From: Rhinopithecus roxellana
Taxonomy: Eukaryota > Chordata > Mammalia > Primates > Cercopithecidae
Direction: 5' to 3'
DNA: 64,000 bases
Assembly (NCBI RefSeq): GCF_007565055.1
Contig: NC_044554.1
Coordinates: 58,340,176 to 58,404,175, forward strand
Both the position numbers and the translations under genes were made by a program. The notes beneath the pieces are model-generated. The model had not been told where the DNA came from. It saw nothing but the letters and a program-made list of their open reading frames with translations, and did not search any database. Shown here in pieces: positions 22,343 through 34,010 of the stretch; the stretch's first letter is position 1; each line of letters opens with the position of its first letter.

Positions 22343-22646
22343 CTATCAGCTCTCCATATCCATGGGTTCTGCATCCATAGATTCAATCAACCAGGGATAG
22401 AAACATATTTAAAAAAAAAAAGTAATTGAAAAAACCATACAACAATAAAAAAATAGGAAATACAGTATAATAGTGATTTACATTTTATTAGGTGTTAGAA
22501 GTAGAGATGATTCGAAGTATACACGAGAATCTGCATAGATTATATGCAAATACTATGCCTTTGTATATCAGGGAATTGAGCATCAGTATATTTTGGTATC
22601 CTGGGAGTCCTGAAACCAATCCCCTATGGATACAGAGGAAGGAGCA
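22343..22646. mobile_element. MER2 (TcMar-Tigger) DNA transposon
   Basis: 'tcagctctccatatccatgggttctgcatcc' at the left and 'gatacagaggaagga' at the right are inverted termini. The interior holds 'tacagtataatagtgatttacattttattaggtgttagaagtag', 'gattatatgcaaatactatgcc' and 'ttttggtatcctgggagtcctg'. TA dinucleotides flank the ends (22341-22342, 22647-22648). Non-autonomous and long inactive. Confidence 0.85.
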
Positions 22647-22649
22647 TAC

Positions 22650-25600
22650 TTGAAACTACTTTGTAGTCTGCTTTTAACAACATTCTATACAAAAGTTATA
22701 ATCTAGGAAACAAATAAGGAAGGGGCAATTATGCATTACCCTTCAAGTGATTTGCAGAAAAGTAGATTTACAGATACAGGCAGTGCATGCCTGTGTTTTG
22801 CCTATAAACCGCATAATAAAGTATGATAGGTAGATGAGAGGGCAGAGAAATTTACAATATTATGACCCTTTGCCAAGACGAAGCCAATGAAAAATAAATA
22901 CAGTATCAGAAATCACAATTTACGTCACTGAACGCGTCATTGGATTCACAAAATTTTCCACTGCATTTAATTTTAAAAAAGTCCATTTTATGGTAAGGAA
23001 TACTAGAATTGCAAATGTAACACAGACCTAATATGGCATGTGAGATGGAGAAGGTCCAATCCAGTGATATCTGTAGAATGAATGAATTAATGCATGTTTA
23101 AGGAAGGTGCTAATGGTGGTCACAGGCTTCCCTCATCAACCCCAACTTATAATTGCATTTTTAAATTTATAAACCATGAGCCAGTAATGGGAGACAGTTA
23201 CGTAGATCCCCGGAGTCTCTCATAATAACAAATGTCTTTATATTTATAATTTTGTAATTCTGTGTGAAATCAGATTCAACATCATGGTATCATTTACTTA
23301 TGGGAGGAATTCTTTGAGGAACTTGGAGAAAATGCACCTAAAAGCGCTTCTTCCTTAGGGCCCAACATGAATGCAATATGTTTGCATTCATTGTCGTCTG
23401 CATCCTGTGGATATGATAAAATGCTTTCCCCCAAACTCAGGACGCCCCATTCCATGATATATCATATTTGCTCATTCAAGAACAGGATTCAATATTAACG
23501 TTGGCCTTCTTTACTGCTCTTTAGCAAAGTGTTTTCAGCCAAGTATATTAAACTAGTCAGCTGCCCTTTTCCCCTGTCAGTAAAACAGCCAGTATCCTAA
23601 AATCACAGCTCATTTGTACCACATTGGCGTGAATATTCAGACTCCATTTGTCTCTAGCTCTTAGAGGCTGGTGTTAGAGTGGGTGATGGACATTTTGTTT
23701 TGAATTAGCAAAAGGGAGGAGGAAAGAAAAAATCCAAGTTACAAGTTTGAGCTAAAATATGTTTCAGGGAATGCAGCTCTGCCTTTTCCTCTAGGAAACG
23801 TCTATTAAAAAAAAAAAAATCTAGATTTAATTTGGCACTAGATTGAGCCTGGGATACAGAGAATTGTAGGAAGGAAATTGTCTTAGGGTTTTTTTTTCCC
23901 CCTAGACTATTTGTTCTGCTTAAGTCCTATTAGAGTATTGTTGCACGGAGTGGCATGAGATGTTCACAACTTAATCTTGTTAGGCATCCTGCAGCAGAGT
24001 TCAGAAGCAGTTGAGTCTGTGTCCTGTAACTGTACAAATCCTATTAGAGTTGGAACCTTAGGAAAGGCTTGATAGTTTTTGGTTCAGAGCTAAATAGCAC
24101 AATCATTCTTTTCTCTTTACTTGTGTACTCACGCGCGCTTATGGGAACAAAAGCCTGGAAAGGAGTTCTAGACAAGAGCTCCTGGCACCGTTGTGTGTTT
24201 TTCTCCCTGCTCTGTCCCCCTTCTCAGCACAGTCTTTCTCTGTCAATGGTCATGCCAGGCAGGAAGGTGTGTTTTTGTGGAGGTGCCTCTCAAGACCAGG
24301 TGCAATTCCCTGGCTGGGGAAACACGTTTATTTGGCAAGGTTACTAAAGCTGCACGTGGTGATGTTGGAATGTCCTCTACCCTCTTTACTATGAAGGTTT
24401 CCAGAATGCTGGGAGTCCTATGGGGTCTGTGACCTTGTGTCCCCTCAATCCTTAACCAAATCTGCACTGTGCCCAGGCTCATTGTGGATTTTTCTTGTCA
24501 TATCTCATGACAAGGACCCTGAGAGCAGTCTCCTTGAGAGGAGACTCCCAGGCAAGGGAGTGGATTCCAGACCTTCTCCCATATAAGCCTAGTTCTACAG
24601 CTACTATCGAAAACCCACAGGAAGGAATCTTAGTTTAAGAAATATCCCTTCAGATCCTACTATAAAAAGCTTGGGGCCACCTGAACCAAAGGAGACTGAG
24701 GACTTTGTCAGGGTTTCCAGGGAGGCTCATTATGCAAAACTCAAGAAAAGAAGAAGAAAATAAAAACCCAAACTTCTCTTTCCACTCCATCTGGAACTTC
24801 AACTGACTCCAAAAATATTGACCCACAGTGGTTATAAAATCTCCCATTCGAAAACAAGGGCAAAGTCTTCGAAGTGCTTACAACTCAAAGCACTTCTTTT
24901 ACACGCTCATAGGAAAATGATCCTTCTCTCCAAACCTGTGAGCTGATTGAAATTAATGAAACACAGTCGGGAGGCACCTATGTTGGCCACCGGCCATCAT
25001 TCATTGGAAAACCCCAACTAGACCATTCATGGATTGCAAAGGGTTTCCTCTTGCTCTCCACATTTCTCATTTGATATACATAGCAATTTGCATAAAATCA
25101 CTGACCCAGGTGTCACTGACATTTTAGGTACCTTCAAGAAAACGGGCATCTTTTTCCTGGCTACTCCAAGAACATAAAGAGGAAAGTGTGAAAGTGGGTT
25201 CTTGGAGATAGCTGGTGTCTCAATATACATTTAAAATAACTGGGTGAGGTAGGGGAATAAAGAAATGCAGGAGGTGGCTTCCAGATCTCTGATAGCCTCT
25301 TCTGCTAATAATCAGAAAATCACCCTGAAGATCAAGGGTTTCTACTAAGGAAGGAGAACTAAGGGAGAGAGAAGAAAAATAAAGTAAAAGCAAGGAGAGA
25401 ACTTAAAGGAAAAGAAATAACACTTTGGAAAATAAAAGAGAGATGAATAAATACCTTTACCCCTTTCATTTGCATCATGCTAGCAGAGCAAATTGGGAAA
25501 TTCAGCCCAGGGGTAAATATGACTCCATGAGAAATGACATTTGATGGTGAGGCCTAGAGAGGGGAGGCTGGTAATGACTGTCAGGGGTCATGGCCTGGCC

Positions 25601-26700
25601 CCTCCACTCTCTGGTCTGGCAGGGAAACCCTAAAATACTGCCAGAGCTTATTCTGGCGAACAGGTGGAGTGGGACAATCAGCAGGGGACAATGGACAAAG
25701 GAGGAAGTTCAGGGAAAAAGAGGCACAGTCCTCCACCCCTATCTGGGGCCTTTACTGACTAAACAAGATGATGCTCTGTGACCACTGCACTGCAGCCACC
25801 TGACCCTGAAAACGACCTGCCCCTGTCTCTCTTTGGTCATTAAGGATTCTCATCCTGGCCTCCCCTTCTGTCCATTCTGATCAGCTCTGATTGGCTGATG
25901 AAGAAAATGGGACCAAAGGAAGTTTGTCTAGGATTCCCTGAGCAGGCAGCAGGGGAGTCGGACAATGACCATAGGTGGAGTTAGCAAGAAGGGAGCAAAG
26001 GTGGGTAGGGCTAGGCTCACAGGAATGGTTTGGGGCATAGCCCCCAAAAGACAGGACAGAGAAGGAACAAAATAGGTCCAAAAATGCAAGAAGAGAAAAA
26101 ATAGACACACACATTAGCTCATCTACATGTTCTCACACAGCTTCATTAGAAGTATTGTGTAGTATTCTTCCTCTTGGATGGGTCCTTCTCCTATTATCTA
26201 CCAGGAAAAGTTTCTATATACAATTTCTGATGGAATCTTTAAGTCACTGCTCCTCTCCCTCTACAGTCTTCCTTGGTGGCCTCATCCATTGACACACTGC
26301 TGCTTCCTGCCTGTAGGCGGTGACTGTGAACATCTCTGGTTCTCACCTGACCTTCAGACCTGCATATGCATTGTTTTCTAGACACATGCCCTTGCATGTC
26401 CCACAGGCTTTAAACTCAGTAAGTCCCTCTTGGATCCCCAAACACTATTCTCATGGAAAGGCCACCTTAACTGGGGCATGCTCGTGCTATTTACTGTTTC
26501 CTACCTCTTTGGGAGAAAGGTAACTCTCCTGCCATTAGTCAATCCCACCTTTCTTTCAATCTTTCTCCTCAGCCTTAACTTATTTCTACTTGTCTTGGGG
26601 GGCAGGAAGTGAGGAGAAAGCATCATTAATACTTATCCTTTGGAGACAGTCTTAAAGCAAATACATTGTAGGTTCAGAGGCTGCATCTAATCCTCTTTCC
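22650..26700. other. Four kilobases of repeat-poor intron
   Basis: No Alu, L1 or LTR recognised in this stretch, apart from a possible L2-like segment near 26280-26600. It includes an A13 run (about 23807-23819), a CpG cluster 'cacgcgcgctta' (about 24131-24142) and a purine-rich block (25360-25450). The short overlapping open frames (24069-24482, 25590-26114) have no family resemblance. The low repeat load fits either old unique sequence or regulatory constraint. Confidence 0.4.
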
Positions 26701-26950
26701 ATTCATTCATTCATTCAGTCAGTCAGTCATTCATTTAACAAATATTACAAAGTATCTACCATATACAAAACCTCCTCTAGTGCTATGAGAGATATAAAAG
26801 GCACACTCTCTGATTTCAGAATTTATAGACTGTCATAAGGAAATGAGAGCTGTACACAAATGACTATAATACATTGTAGGAACTGCAAATGCTCTGAGAG
26901 TAATGTCATCGCTAAGGGAGTTCAGAAGGGGAGAATCAGAGGGAAGCCCA
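26701..26950 (-). repeat. L2 3' end (reverse) with ATTC/AGTC microsatellite
   Basis: Starts with (attc)n followed by (agtc)n at 26701-26735, the repeat-prone L2 terminus. It continues 'tttaacaaatattacaaagtatctaccatatac' and 'ctgatttcagaatttatagactg'. Confidence 0.6.
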
Positions 26951-27007
26951 TGTGCAATAAACAAAAAAAAATCAGCATATTAGGGAGAGAAAATGATGGC
27001 AGCAGCA

Positions 27008-27408
27008 TTATGGACTGAATAGTATTTCCCCCAAATTCATACGTTGAAATCCTAACTTTCAGGACCTCAGAATGTAACCGCATTTGGAGATAAGTTCTTC
27101 AAAGAGCGATTAAGTTAAAATGAGGTCTTTAGGGTGGGCCTAATCCAATATGACTGGTGTTTTTACAAGAAGAGGAAATTTGGGCACAGAGAGAAAGACA
27201 CCAGACAGGTATGTGCCTGGAGGGATGACCATGTGAAGACATAGGGAGAAGGTGGCCATCTGCAAGGAGGGCCTCGAGAAATCCACCATGCCAACACCTT
27301 GATCTCAGACTTCCAGCCTCCAGAATGGTGAGAAAAGAAATCTCGGTTGTTTAAGCCACCCAGTCTGTGGATTTTCACTATGGCAGCCTGAGAAAACTTG
27401 CAGTGGGA
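27008..27408 (+). mobile_element. MLT1-type LTR (ERVL-MaLR)
   Basis: Nearly complete: 'atggactgaatagtatttcccccaaattcatacgttgaaatcctaa', 'gtgggcctaatccaatatgactggtgt', 'gatctcagacttccagcctccagaatggtgag', 'tgtttaagccacccagtctgtgg', 'atggcagcctgag'. Confidence 0.85.
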
Positions 27409-27409
27409 C

Positions 27410-28802
27410 AACAGATAGAATCTTGAAACAACAATTGCCTGAGTGGTGTGCTGAACTCCTGAAGAACTTTCCTACCTACTGGAGCCCCAAGCTCAGCAAA
27501 ATTGTGAATGAGTGAAGTGTCCTTTGGTTTCTCCATCCTCTAAAGTGGAAATCCCCTCTTTCACCTCCCTAGGTGGTCCTTGTTCTGGTAGAAGTTTTCT
27601 TCCCAGGTGAGAGAGATTTGTCGAAAGTGAGGGGTACTTAGTGCTCCTGAGATCACCAGTATTTGCACAAAGGTGAGCTTATTCATCTTGGAAGGCTGAC
27701 TCATGTTGTCTTTATTGATTCAAGTCACTAGCATTTTCACAAGAAGTGAGGACTTCATGATTTATCAGGACTGTTTTGTGAAAGATATTAATTACATTGC
27801 AGGAAACATTTAACAATAAAGCAAAAAAAAAATCTGATTACAAAACAGGATACAAGACTTGATAGATCCTTCAAAACTTGATGGATTCTAACTGATTAAT
27901 TAACTCGTAAGTAAAGTAGGAGGGCCATAGCAGAAAAACTGGTCTCTCACAGTGCATCTTGAGATGTAAGAATTTAGAATACCAGGCACAGAGACTGGGT
28001 AATTCCAAAGAGCAGAGCCCAAAGTATTAATAAAACATAAACTTTACTCACAGGTCAGCAATCAGATGTCTGAGCCTTCTGGTTGATCACCAATCCCTGT
28101 GGAATTTGATTTGATGATCTTGAAATGTTCCAATGATACCTGGAATAAAAGGAGGATGGAAACATCATTAAGTTGAATGAATTTTAGTTAATACAGACTA
28201 TATATTTTCAAATATCATTTCTTCCTCAAGTACTGTTGTTAGAATCTAAAGGAAGAAATAAGCAGGGGTAGAAATAGCTATTGTGCATTTGCATTTTAAG
28301 GAAAATACAATTATTGCAGAGTCCATCTCAGAATTATTCGGAATAAATTATTCTGGAGAAAGAGGTATAGTTAAGACAAACCCGGGGACAGCATTTAATT
28401 GCCAAGTTTCTTTTTGCTGCTTGCAGTCCCCTCAGTATTTTTATTTTAAAATTTGAGAATGAATAAAGGCAAAGTGAAAGAAGAAAATGTTATAAGTGGA
28501 AAACTTTTTGGTCTATAGTGTCTGTGTATGTCCATGAACTATCTTGTTAGTGAGACAAAGACAGAAAGGCTTTTAAGAGAAAACATAAAATGAATGGCAG
28601 AATCACTAACAGTAGAGTTTGCTTTCAGATAATCTCTTTCCTTTCTATTTTCAGATTTAGGGTCTAAGGGCCAGAGTTACTAAAGCACCTCACTCCCTGT
28701 GTTAAGATCTTTCTCTCCCATCAGTTACCTTGCAACTTCAAATAGATGCCCGAGTGAACCATTCCTCAATTGAGCCCTTTAAGCCATAGCTTAAAGCAGT
28801 GC
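27410..28802. other. Unassigned intron sequence
   Basis: No recognised repeat. AT-rich from 28150 to 28650. It leads into the left arm of the 142-bp inverted repeat. Confidence 0.4.
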
Positions 28803-28944
28803 CCATGTGCTTCTTTGGCACTTTCATCTCTGGGCAGGGACAGATCCTCATGCTTTCCAGCAAGGGCAGCCCAGTGGGGATCGTTTTTTGGTAAGACCCT
28901 CTGTCCAGCACATCTTTCAGCATTGTGTACTCTACGAACAGACA
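28803..28944 (+). repeat. Left arm of a perfect 142-bp inverted repeat
   Basis: Base-by-base comparison shows that 28803-28944 is the exact reverse complement of 30732-30873 (142 of 142). Outside these borders similarity stops at once. I recognise no known repeat family in the arm. The open frame through it (minus strand, 28738-29067) is not similar to any protein I know and reappears in the other arm only because the DNA is duplicated. Paired in CALD1 pre-mRNA, the arms would give a 142-bp uninterrupted duplex with a 1787-base loop. Confidence 0.95.
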
Positions 28945-28984
28945 CACAGATGCTGGCTGGGTCACAACACACAGATGCTGGCTG
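28943..28984 (+). repeat. 17-bp direct repeat at the inverted-repeat border
   Basis: The sequence cacacagatgctggctg occurs at 28943-28959 and again, identical, at 28968-28984 (period 25). The first copy overlaps the outer edge of the inverted-repeat arm, suggesting slippage or template switching at that breakpoint. Confidence 0.9.
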
Positions 28985-29484
28985 CCCTGGCTCAGAAGCA
29001 GTTGCCAAAGGTCTCTGCAGGGAAAGCTGAGTCTAGACCGGAGGTAGTAAGGAAGGAAAAGGCCCAAGATGAAGGAAGACGGGAAGGGAGCTGGGCCCTG
29101 TTAGGCAAATGAGCCTGTCTTCCTCCCCGAGTCCCCATTGCAGCCAGTGGCAAACAGCCAGGGCCTAGTTATTGCTCCTTTGATTTAACCATCTCCTCAG
29201 GCATGGGGAGAAATGAGTTTTATATGAAAACATTTACTATGGGAGAACCAAGGTGTAATAAAAAGAAAGAAGTAATTTCTTCCCTCTTGATCAGATTTCT
29301 AGTCCTCTAAGTATAGTGATTTTCTTAGAACCCTCAGGTAACCTCTAGCAAAAGTCATTTAGTAGCATGAACAACTGTAACTAGCACCTTTCTAGTTAAA
29401 CATTTCTAGAAAAACATTGCTAGCACATATTTACAGGAGACGGTTAATATCCTAATTTAAAATCTCTATTGCAAGTATTCTCAG
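28985..29484. other. Unassigned loop sequence of the inverted repeat
   Basis: Unclassified; G+C-moderate up to 29210, then AT-rich. Confidence 0.4.
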
Positions 29485-29494
29485 AAAGATGGCA

Positions 29495-29772
29495 GGCTGG
29501 GCACGGTGGCTCACGCCTATAATCCCAGCACTTTGGGAGGCTGAGGCGGGTGAATCACAAGGTCAGGAGATTGAGACCATCCTGTGAATGGTGAAACCCC
29601 ATCTCTACTAAAAATCCAAAAAAGTAGCTGGGCGTGGTGGAGCATGCCTGTAGTCCCAGATACTCGGGAGGCTGAGGCAGGATAATGGCGTGAACCCAGG
29701 AGGCGGAGCTTGCAGTGAGCTGAGGTTGCGCCATTGCACTCCAGCCTGGGCGACAGAGTGAGACTCCGTCTC

Positions 29773-29803
<31 letters not shown>

Positions 29804-29818
29804 ACAAACAAACAAACA
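29495..29818 (+). mobile_element. AluY-type SINE with (CAAAA)n/(CAAA)n tail
   Basis: Starts ggctgggcacggtggctcacg. The tail has become caaaacaaaacaaaac... then (aaac)n at 29774-29818. Target duplication: aaagatggca (29485-29494 and 29819-29828). It lies inside the loop of the 142-bp inverted repeat. Confidence 0.95.
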
Positions 29819-29829
29819 AAAGATGGCAT

Positions 29830-30100
29830 TTTCCAAATGGATACTAAGAGGCTGGTGGTGGGGAAGGAGGGGAGGATGTTATGATAACTTATTTCAACAG
29901 AGAATCATTGCAAAGGTTAAATTAGGGATCCTTTACAAAAATCAATAATTGTAAATAACTAATAAGAAGACCCAGATTTTCATTAATTTAAAATTTTATC
30001 TTACATGGTTGAATTAGGGTCTCTGATTTCAACATTATCATTTTTATAAAACAATTCCTCAGTGACTTTTTCATAATATGATTTGCTTTCATTACGGAAA
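29830..30100. other. Unassigned intron sequence
   Basis: AT-rich; nothing recognised. Confidence 0.4.
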
Positions 30101-30104
30101 TAAT

Positions 30105-30330
30105 AATAATAACTATTGTTTGTTAAGTATTTTTCAGTGATAGGTCTTGTGCTAAACACATTGCACACATTATTTCATTTGATGACTGTAACAACCTTGT
30201 AAAATACATATTCTTATCTTAGGATAAGCACTGAGAAGTTCCTTGGCTGAAGTCATTTGCCCAAATTCACCCCACTAGTGGTGAGGCCAGTATCAAAGCC
30301 AGGGCCTGACCCACCGTGCTGGGTGTATTT
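30105..30330 (+). repeat. MIR SINE
   Basis: 'aataactattgtttgttaagtatttt', 'tcttgtgctaaacacattgcacacattatttcatttgatg', 'tttgcccaaattcaccccactagtggtgaggccag' in MIR order. Confidence 0.75.
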
Positions 30331-30359
30331 GGTGGATACAGGAGCACATTTGCTTGTTC

Positions 30360-30665
30360 ACTGAGTGAGTCCTCTGCTGCAGGACACAGCACACAGTGAT
30401 GTACAAGGGCTCTGCTTCCATGGAGCTTATGTACTGCTGGAGTTCAGACAACACACATTTCTGATGGTGAGCAAATAAAAACAGCAGGATGTAAAGAAGT
30501 TCACTGAAGGTCCCTGGAGGTTGGTTGGTGAGGGATAGTCTCTCTGAACAGGAGACATCTAGACTAAAAACACATTTCTAGGAAGAAGCCCCCACTGTAA
30601 AGATCTGAGGGAAGCATGTTCCAGGCAGAGCCCTTGAGAAGCCTGGTGTGAGGCTTTTATGAGAT
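30360..30665 (-). repeat. L2 LINE 3' region (reverse)
   Basis: Reverse L2 order: 'gctctgcttccatggagcttatgtactgc', 'ggttggttggtgagggatagtctctctgaacagg', 'agatctgagggaagcatgttccaggcagagccc'. Ends close to the right arm of the inverted repeat. Confidence 0.65.
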
Positions 30666-30731
30666 GGCTGTGTGCTCTGGGATCGTGAAACTCTTCCAAG
30701 TTACTTAGTCCATGTGAGATTCAGCCTCATA

Positions 30732-30873
30732 TGTCTGTTCGTAGAGTACACAATGCTGAAAGATGTGCTGGACAGAGGGTCTTACCAAAAAACGATCCCC
30801 ACTGGGCTGCCCTTGCTGGAAAGCATGAGGATCTGTCCCTGCCCAGAGATGAAAGTGCCAAAGAAGCACATGG
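30732..30873 (-). repeat. Right arm of the perfect 142-bp inverted repeat
   Basis: Exact reverse complement of 28803-28944. Just outside, 30670-30731 resembles a reverse MIR ('ccaagttacttagtccatgtgagattcagcctcat'), which appears cut by the arm. This suggests that the right arm is the inserted copy and the left arm the source (inference). Confidence 0.95.
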
Positions 30874-31600
30874 TCACCTTTTTATCCAGTGCCCAGAGGG
30901 ATGGAGGTTCCCCACTCCCTTTTTTGCTTGGTAGACTTCAAGAGAGCTGTGTTCTACAGGCTTGCACGAGCTCCTTTCATACATTACAGGATAAGGCAGA
31001 TCATTTCTTAGTAGCAGACAGAAAAATGAAAAGCTACAGGACATAATCCTTAAAATGGGAAAGGAATGGCAAGTAGCTATTTCAATCATAGTTGGCAGGA
31101 AGTCACATAATTTGTGGGGATGGAAATTAAAATAAAATATTTAAAAATAGATCGATACGTTTTAGTCAGAATGAGTCAGTAATAATGAAACATTATTAAT
31201 TGTCTCTGCTTTGCATTTATAGTTAAACATGGGAGCTAGGAGTATGTTAGAAGAAAAGAAATATATGATCTTGGGAATTTGGGTCATTTAAATAAATACT
31301 AACAAGTGAATTGCCCTTGAAAATGTCATTTAACCACTCAATTCCTTCATCTGTAACATGAAGCATTTGGGATAGATTTGCAACAGTACTTCGATTCATC
31401 TTTTCACGAAAAAAAAAGTATTGTGTATGTGAATGACCTTGATGTCATTTTGAATAAAACAAGTTCAACCAAGTTCCCCCTTTTCAGCATCTAACAGGGT
31501 GCTCAGAGAAGCGTATTACTTTTCAAGTCCACCTACCCCTACTCCTTCTCTATTATTTCTAAGAGATGAGTGCATTTTATAACTCTAAGAGAAATGATAA
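30874..31600. other. Unassigned intron sequence
   Basis: A reverse MIR scrap at about 31315-31385 ('aaaatgtcatttaaccactcaattccttcatctgtaac'). The rest is unclassified. Confidence 0.4.
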
Positions 31601-31604
31601 TATA

Positions 31605-31790
31605 TTACATAATAATATGTATAATTTATTGAATGCCTACTATTTGCAAGGTACTTGATATCTGTTCTTTCATTTAATCTTCACAAGAAAACTGTGAAAC
31701 TAGTTGTTTTTTATTATTCCCACTTGGAAGTAAGATTCATTGTCACATAGTTAATAAATGACCAAGTTAGAATTAAAACCCAGATTTGTT
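31605..31790 (+). repeat. MIR SINE
   Basis: 'aatttattgaatgcctactatttgcaaggtacttg', 'ctttcatttaatcttcacaag', 'cacatagttaataaatgaccaagttagaattaaaacccag'. Confidence 0.75.
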
Positions 31791-31794
31791 TTAT

Positions 31795-32289
31795 TCCGAA
31801 GCTCCTTCCATGACTGGATACATGAAGCAGCCATAGCTGCCAACATTGACATTTTCTTTTACTTTTTTTGAGTTCTATACAACATTTTTCTTTAAATGTT
31901 TTGGAGGAGATTGTTGATGAGTTTTTGGAATGCAGCTACACTGACGTAGGTATCTGCCTAAATGGAATACCTTGTGGCAGTCCAGTGCTTTCATTGAGAA
32001 CAACTAGAAACTCTGGATAATATTCCACAAAACCAATATTAATCTGGAGGCATCCCAGAACCGTTGTGGTAACCAGGACTTGAGGGGCCAACACCTTAGA
32101 GAGAAGGAAGGCCTGGAAAAGTAATCTCACATTCAGTGATTTCCCCCTCAAGGAATTTGGTGTACTGAAGATACAAAGGACAAGAGGATACAAGAGAGAA
32201 ACTAAGTGGAACATTTCTGAGAAGCAGAGCAGAGTCTTAGCAGTCTGTGGAGCTGAGTAGAAAACAACTTTAAGTGCAAGAGGGAAGGA
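31795..32289. other. Unassigned intron sequence
   Basis: No family recognised. The minus-strand open frame (31936-32214) has no support. Confidence 0.4.
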
Positions 32290-32425
32290 CCATTCTGGGG
32301 TGACAGAGCTGTGCTATATCTTATTCATGGTGATTGTTATGTAAGTACATGCACTCGTCAAAACTTGCAGAACTGTACACTGAAAAGAGTAAATTTTACT
32401 GTATGCAGATTACACTGTGATAAAT
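32290..32425 (+). mobile_element. L1M 3' terminus fragment
   Basis: 'gtgattgttatgtaagtac', 'actcgtcaaaacttgcagaactgtacactgaaaag', 'ttttactgtatgcagattacac' match the end of old L1M 3' UTRs. Confidence 0.65.
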
Positions 32426-32619
32426 GGTCTTGGATACAACCTTAGTTCCCTTGGAGAGTTCAGCCACGGAGAGGGAGCAAACCAGAGGTTGAAGGAGTCA
32501 TGCAAAATGGAAGAGGAGTTTGTAGGTCAGCTCAGCCCTGTTTCACTGAAGAGAACTTTCCCAACTCTATCGAAACAACCAGAAGGTAAGACAATCCCTA
32601 TCTGTAGGAAAGTAACATC

Positions 32620-34010
32620 ATCTCACACCTAAATGAATATCTATATGGAAAAAGGAAAATCAAAACTTGACCTCTATTTAGCATCATTCCCGCAAATTCT
32701 TTCAGATTGATTGTAGATCTAAATGTGAAAACTTACACATTTGGGCTTTCAGAAAAAAAAAAAATCTCCATGATTTTGGGATAGGCAAAGATTTTGTAAA
32801 CAGGACATAAAAATAAAAAACTTGTGTTGCATTAAAACTAAAAATCATAAAAAGAGTGACGATGCAAGCCATAGATTAAGAAAATAATATTAGCAATATG
32901 GATGACAAAGAACTTGTATCCGGAATATATAAACAATTTCCACACATCAAAAAGAAAAAGATGGATGATCTAATAGAGAAATAAGTAACGATTTCAACAG
33001 GCATTTCACAAAAGAAGATATTTAAAATTGCCAACAACTAAAAAATAAATTAGCCAGGTGTGGTGGTGCATGCCTATAGTCTCAGCTACCTGGGAGGCTG
33101 AGGTGGGAGGATCTCTTGAGCCAGGGAGGTCAAGGCCACAGTATGCCACGATCGTGACAGTGCACTCCAGCCTGTGACAGAGAGAGACCTTGTCTCAAAA
33201 CAAAAACAAAAACAAAAAGACAAAGAAGTCAACAAGCATATGAAAAAGTGCTCAACCTCATTAATCATTAGAAAAATTCAAATTGAAACTTATGATGGAC
33301 TAAAGCTCATGCCACTAGAATAGCTAAAATTTAAAAGACATAAATCAAAATGTTAGTGAGCAACTGAAATGCTCATGCACTGCTGTGGGAATATAAATTG
33401 GCAAAATCACTTGGGAAAAAGATTTGGCAGCACGTGCTAAAGCTGAATATTTGTATACCCTGTGACCCAGAGATCTTACTCATAGGCGTATATACAACAA
33501 AAATCCATGCATATATTCACCAGAAGACATGAACTTGAATGTTCATAGCAGTACTATTAGTAACAGCCAAGAAATGGAAACAACCTCAATGTCTATCAAC
33601 AGCAAAATGGATAAATCGTGGGAGGTAAACAATGAAACCCTATATAGGAATTAGAATGATCTAAGTGTTGTTCAGGCAATCAATCTCGGAATCATAATGT
33701 AAACAACACAACAAAAAATTACTGTATGATTTCATTAATATAAAAACCGAAGCCCAGACAAAATTGATATTTCATGTTAGAAATCAGAATAATGGTTATC
33801 ATGAGGTAGCGGCTGGGTGGGGGAAGGCATGACTCTGAAGGAACATTTGGGGGGCTTCTGAGTGCAAGTAGTATTCTGTTTTGTGATCTGGATCCTGACT
33901 ACTCAGTTGTGTTCATTCTGTGAAAGTCCATCATTCTGTACAATTATAAATTGTGCACTTCTCTATATGTTATACATCATTAACAAGATTATTTTTAGAA
34001 CATGTGAATA
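32620..34010 (+). mobile_element. Old L1M LINE (ORF2 end plus 3' UTR), interrupted by an Alu fragment
   Basis: Colinear with old L1 ORF2 and 3' end: 'ttgtagatctaaatgtgaaaac', 'gggataggcaaagattttgtaaacaggac', 'tttcacaaaagaagatattt', 'ctcaacctcattaatcattag', 'gggaatataaattggc', 'gtataccctgtgacccagagatcttactcatagg', 'atggaaacaacctcaatgtctatcaac', then 3' UTR 'ctgtgaaagtccatcattctgtacaattataaattgtgcac'. Many stops; inactive relic. Confidence 0.85.
33044..33222 (+). mobile_element. Partial Alu (AluJ/free-monomer-like)
   Basis: Begins mid-element at 'aaattagccaggtgtggtgg', includes 'gaggatctcttgagccagggaggtcaaggcc' (AluJ/monomer variants) and a tail of (caaaaa)n. It is embedded in the L1M relic. 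Confidence 0.9.

Noticed and set aside
28738..31046. Shared peptide in open frames at 28738-29067 (minus) and 30672-31046 (plus), looking like a gene family
   Set aside because: The shared protein text comes only from the 142-bp inverted repeat. Flanking codons are unrelated and the frames lack gene signals.
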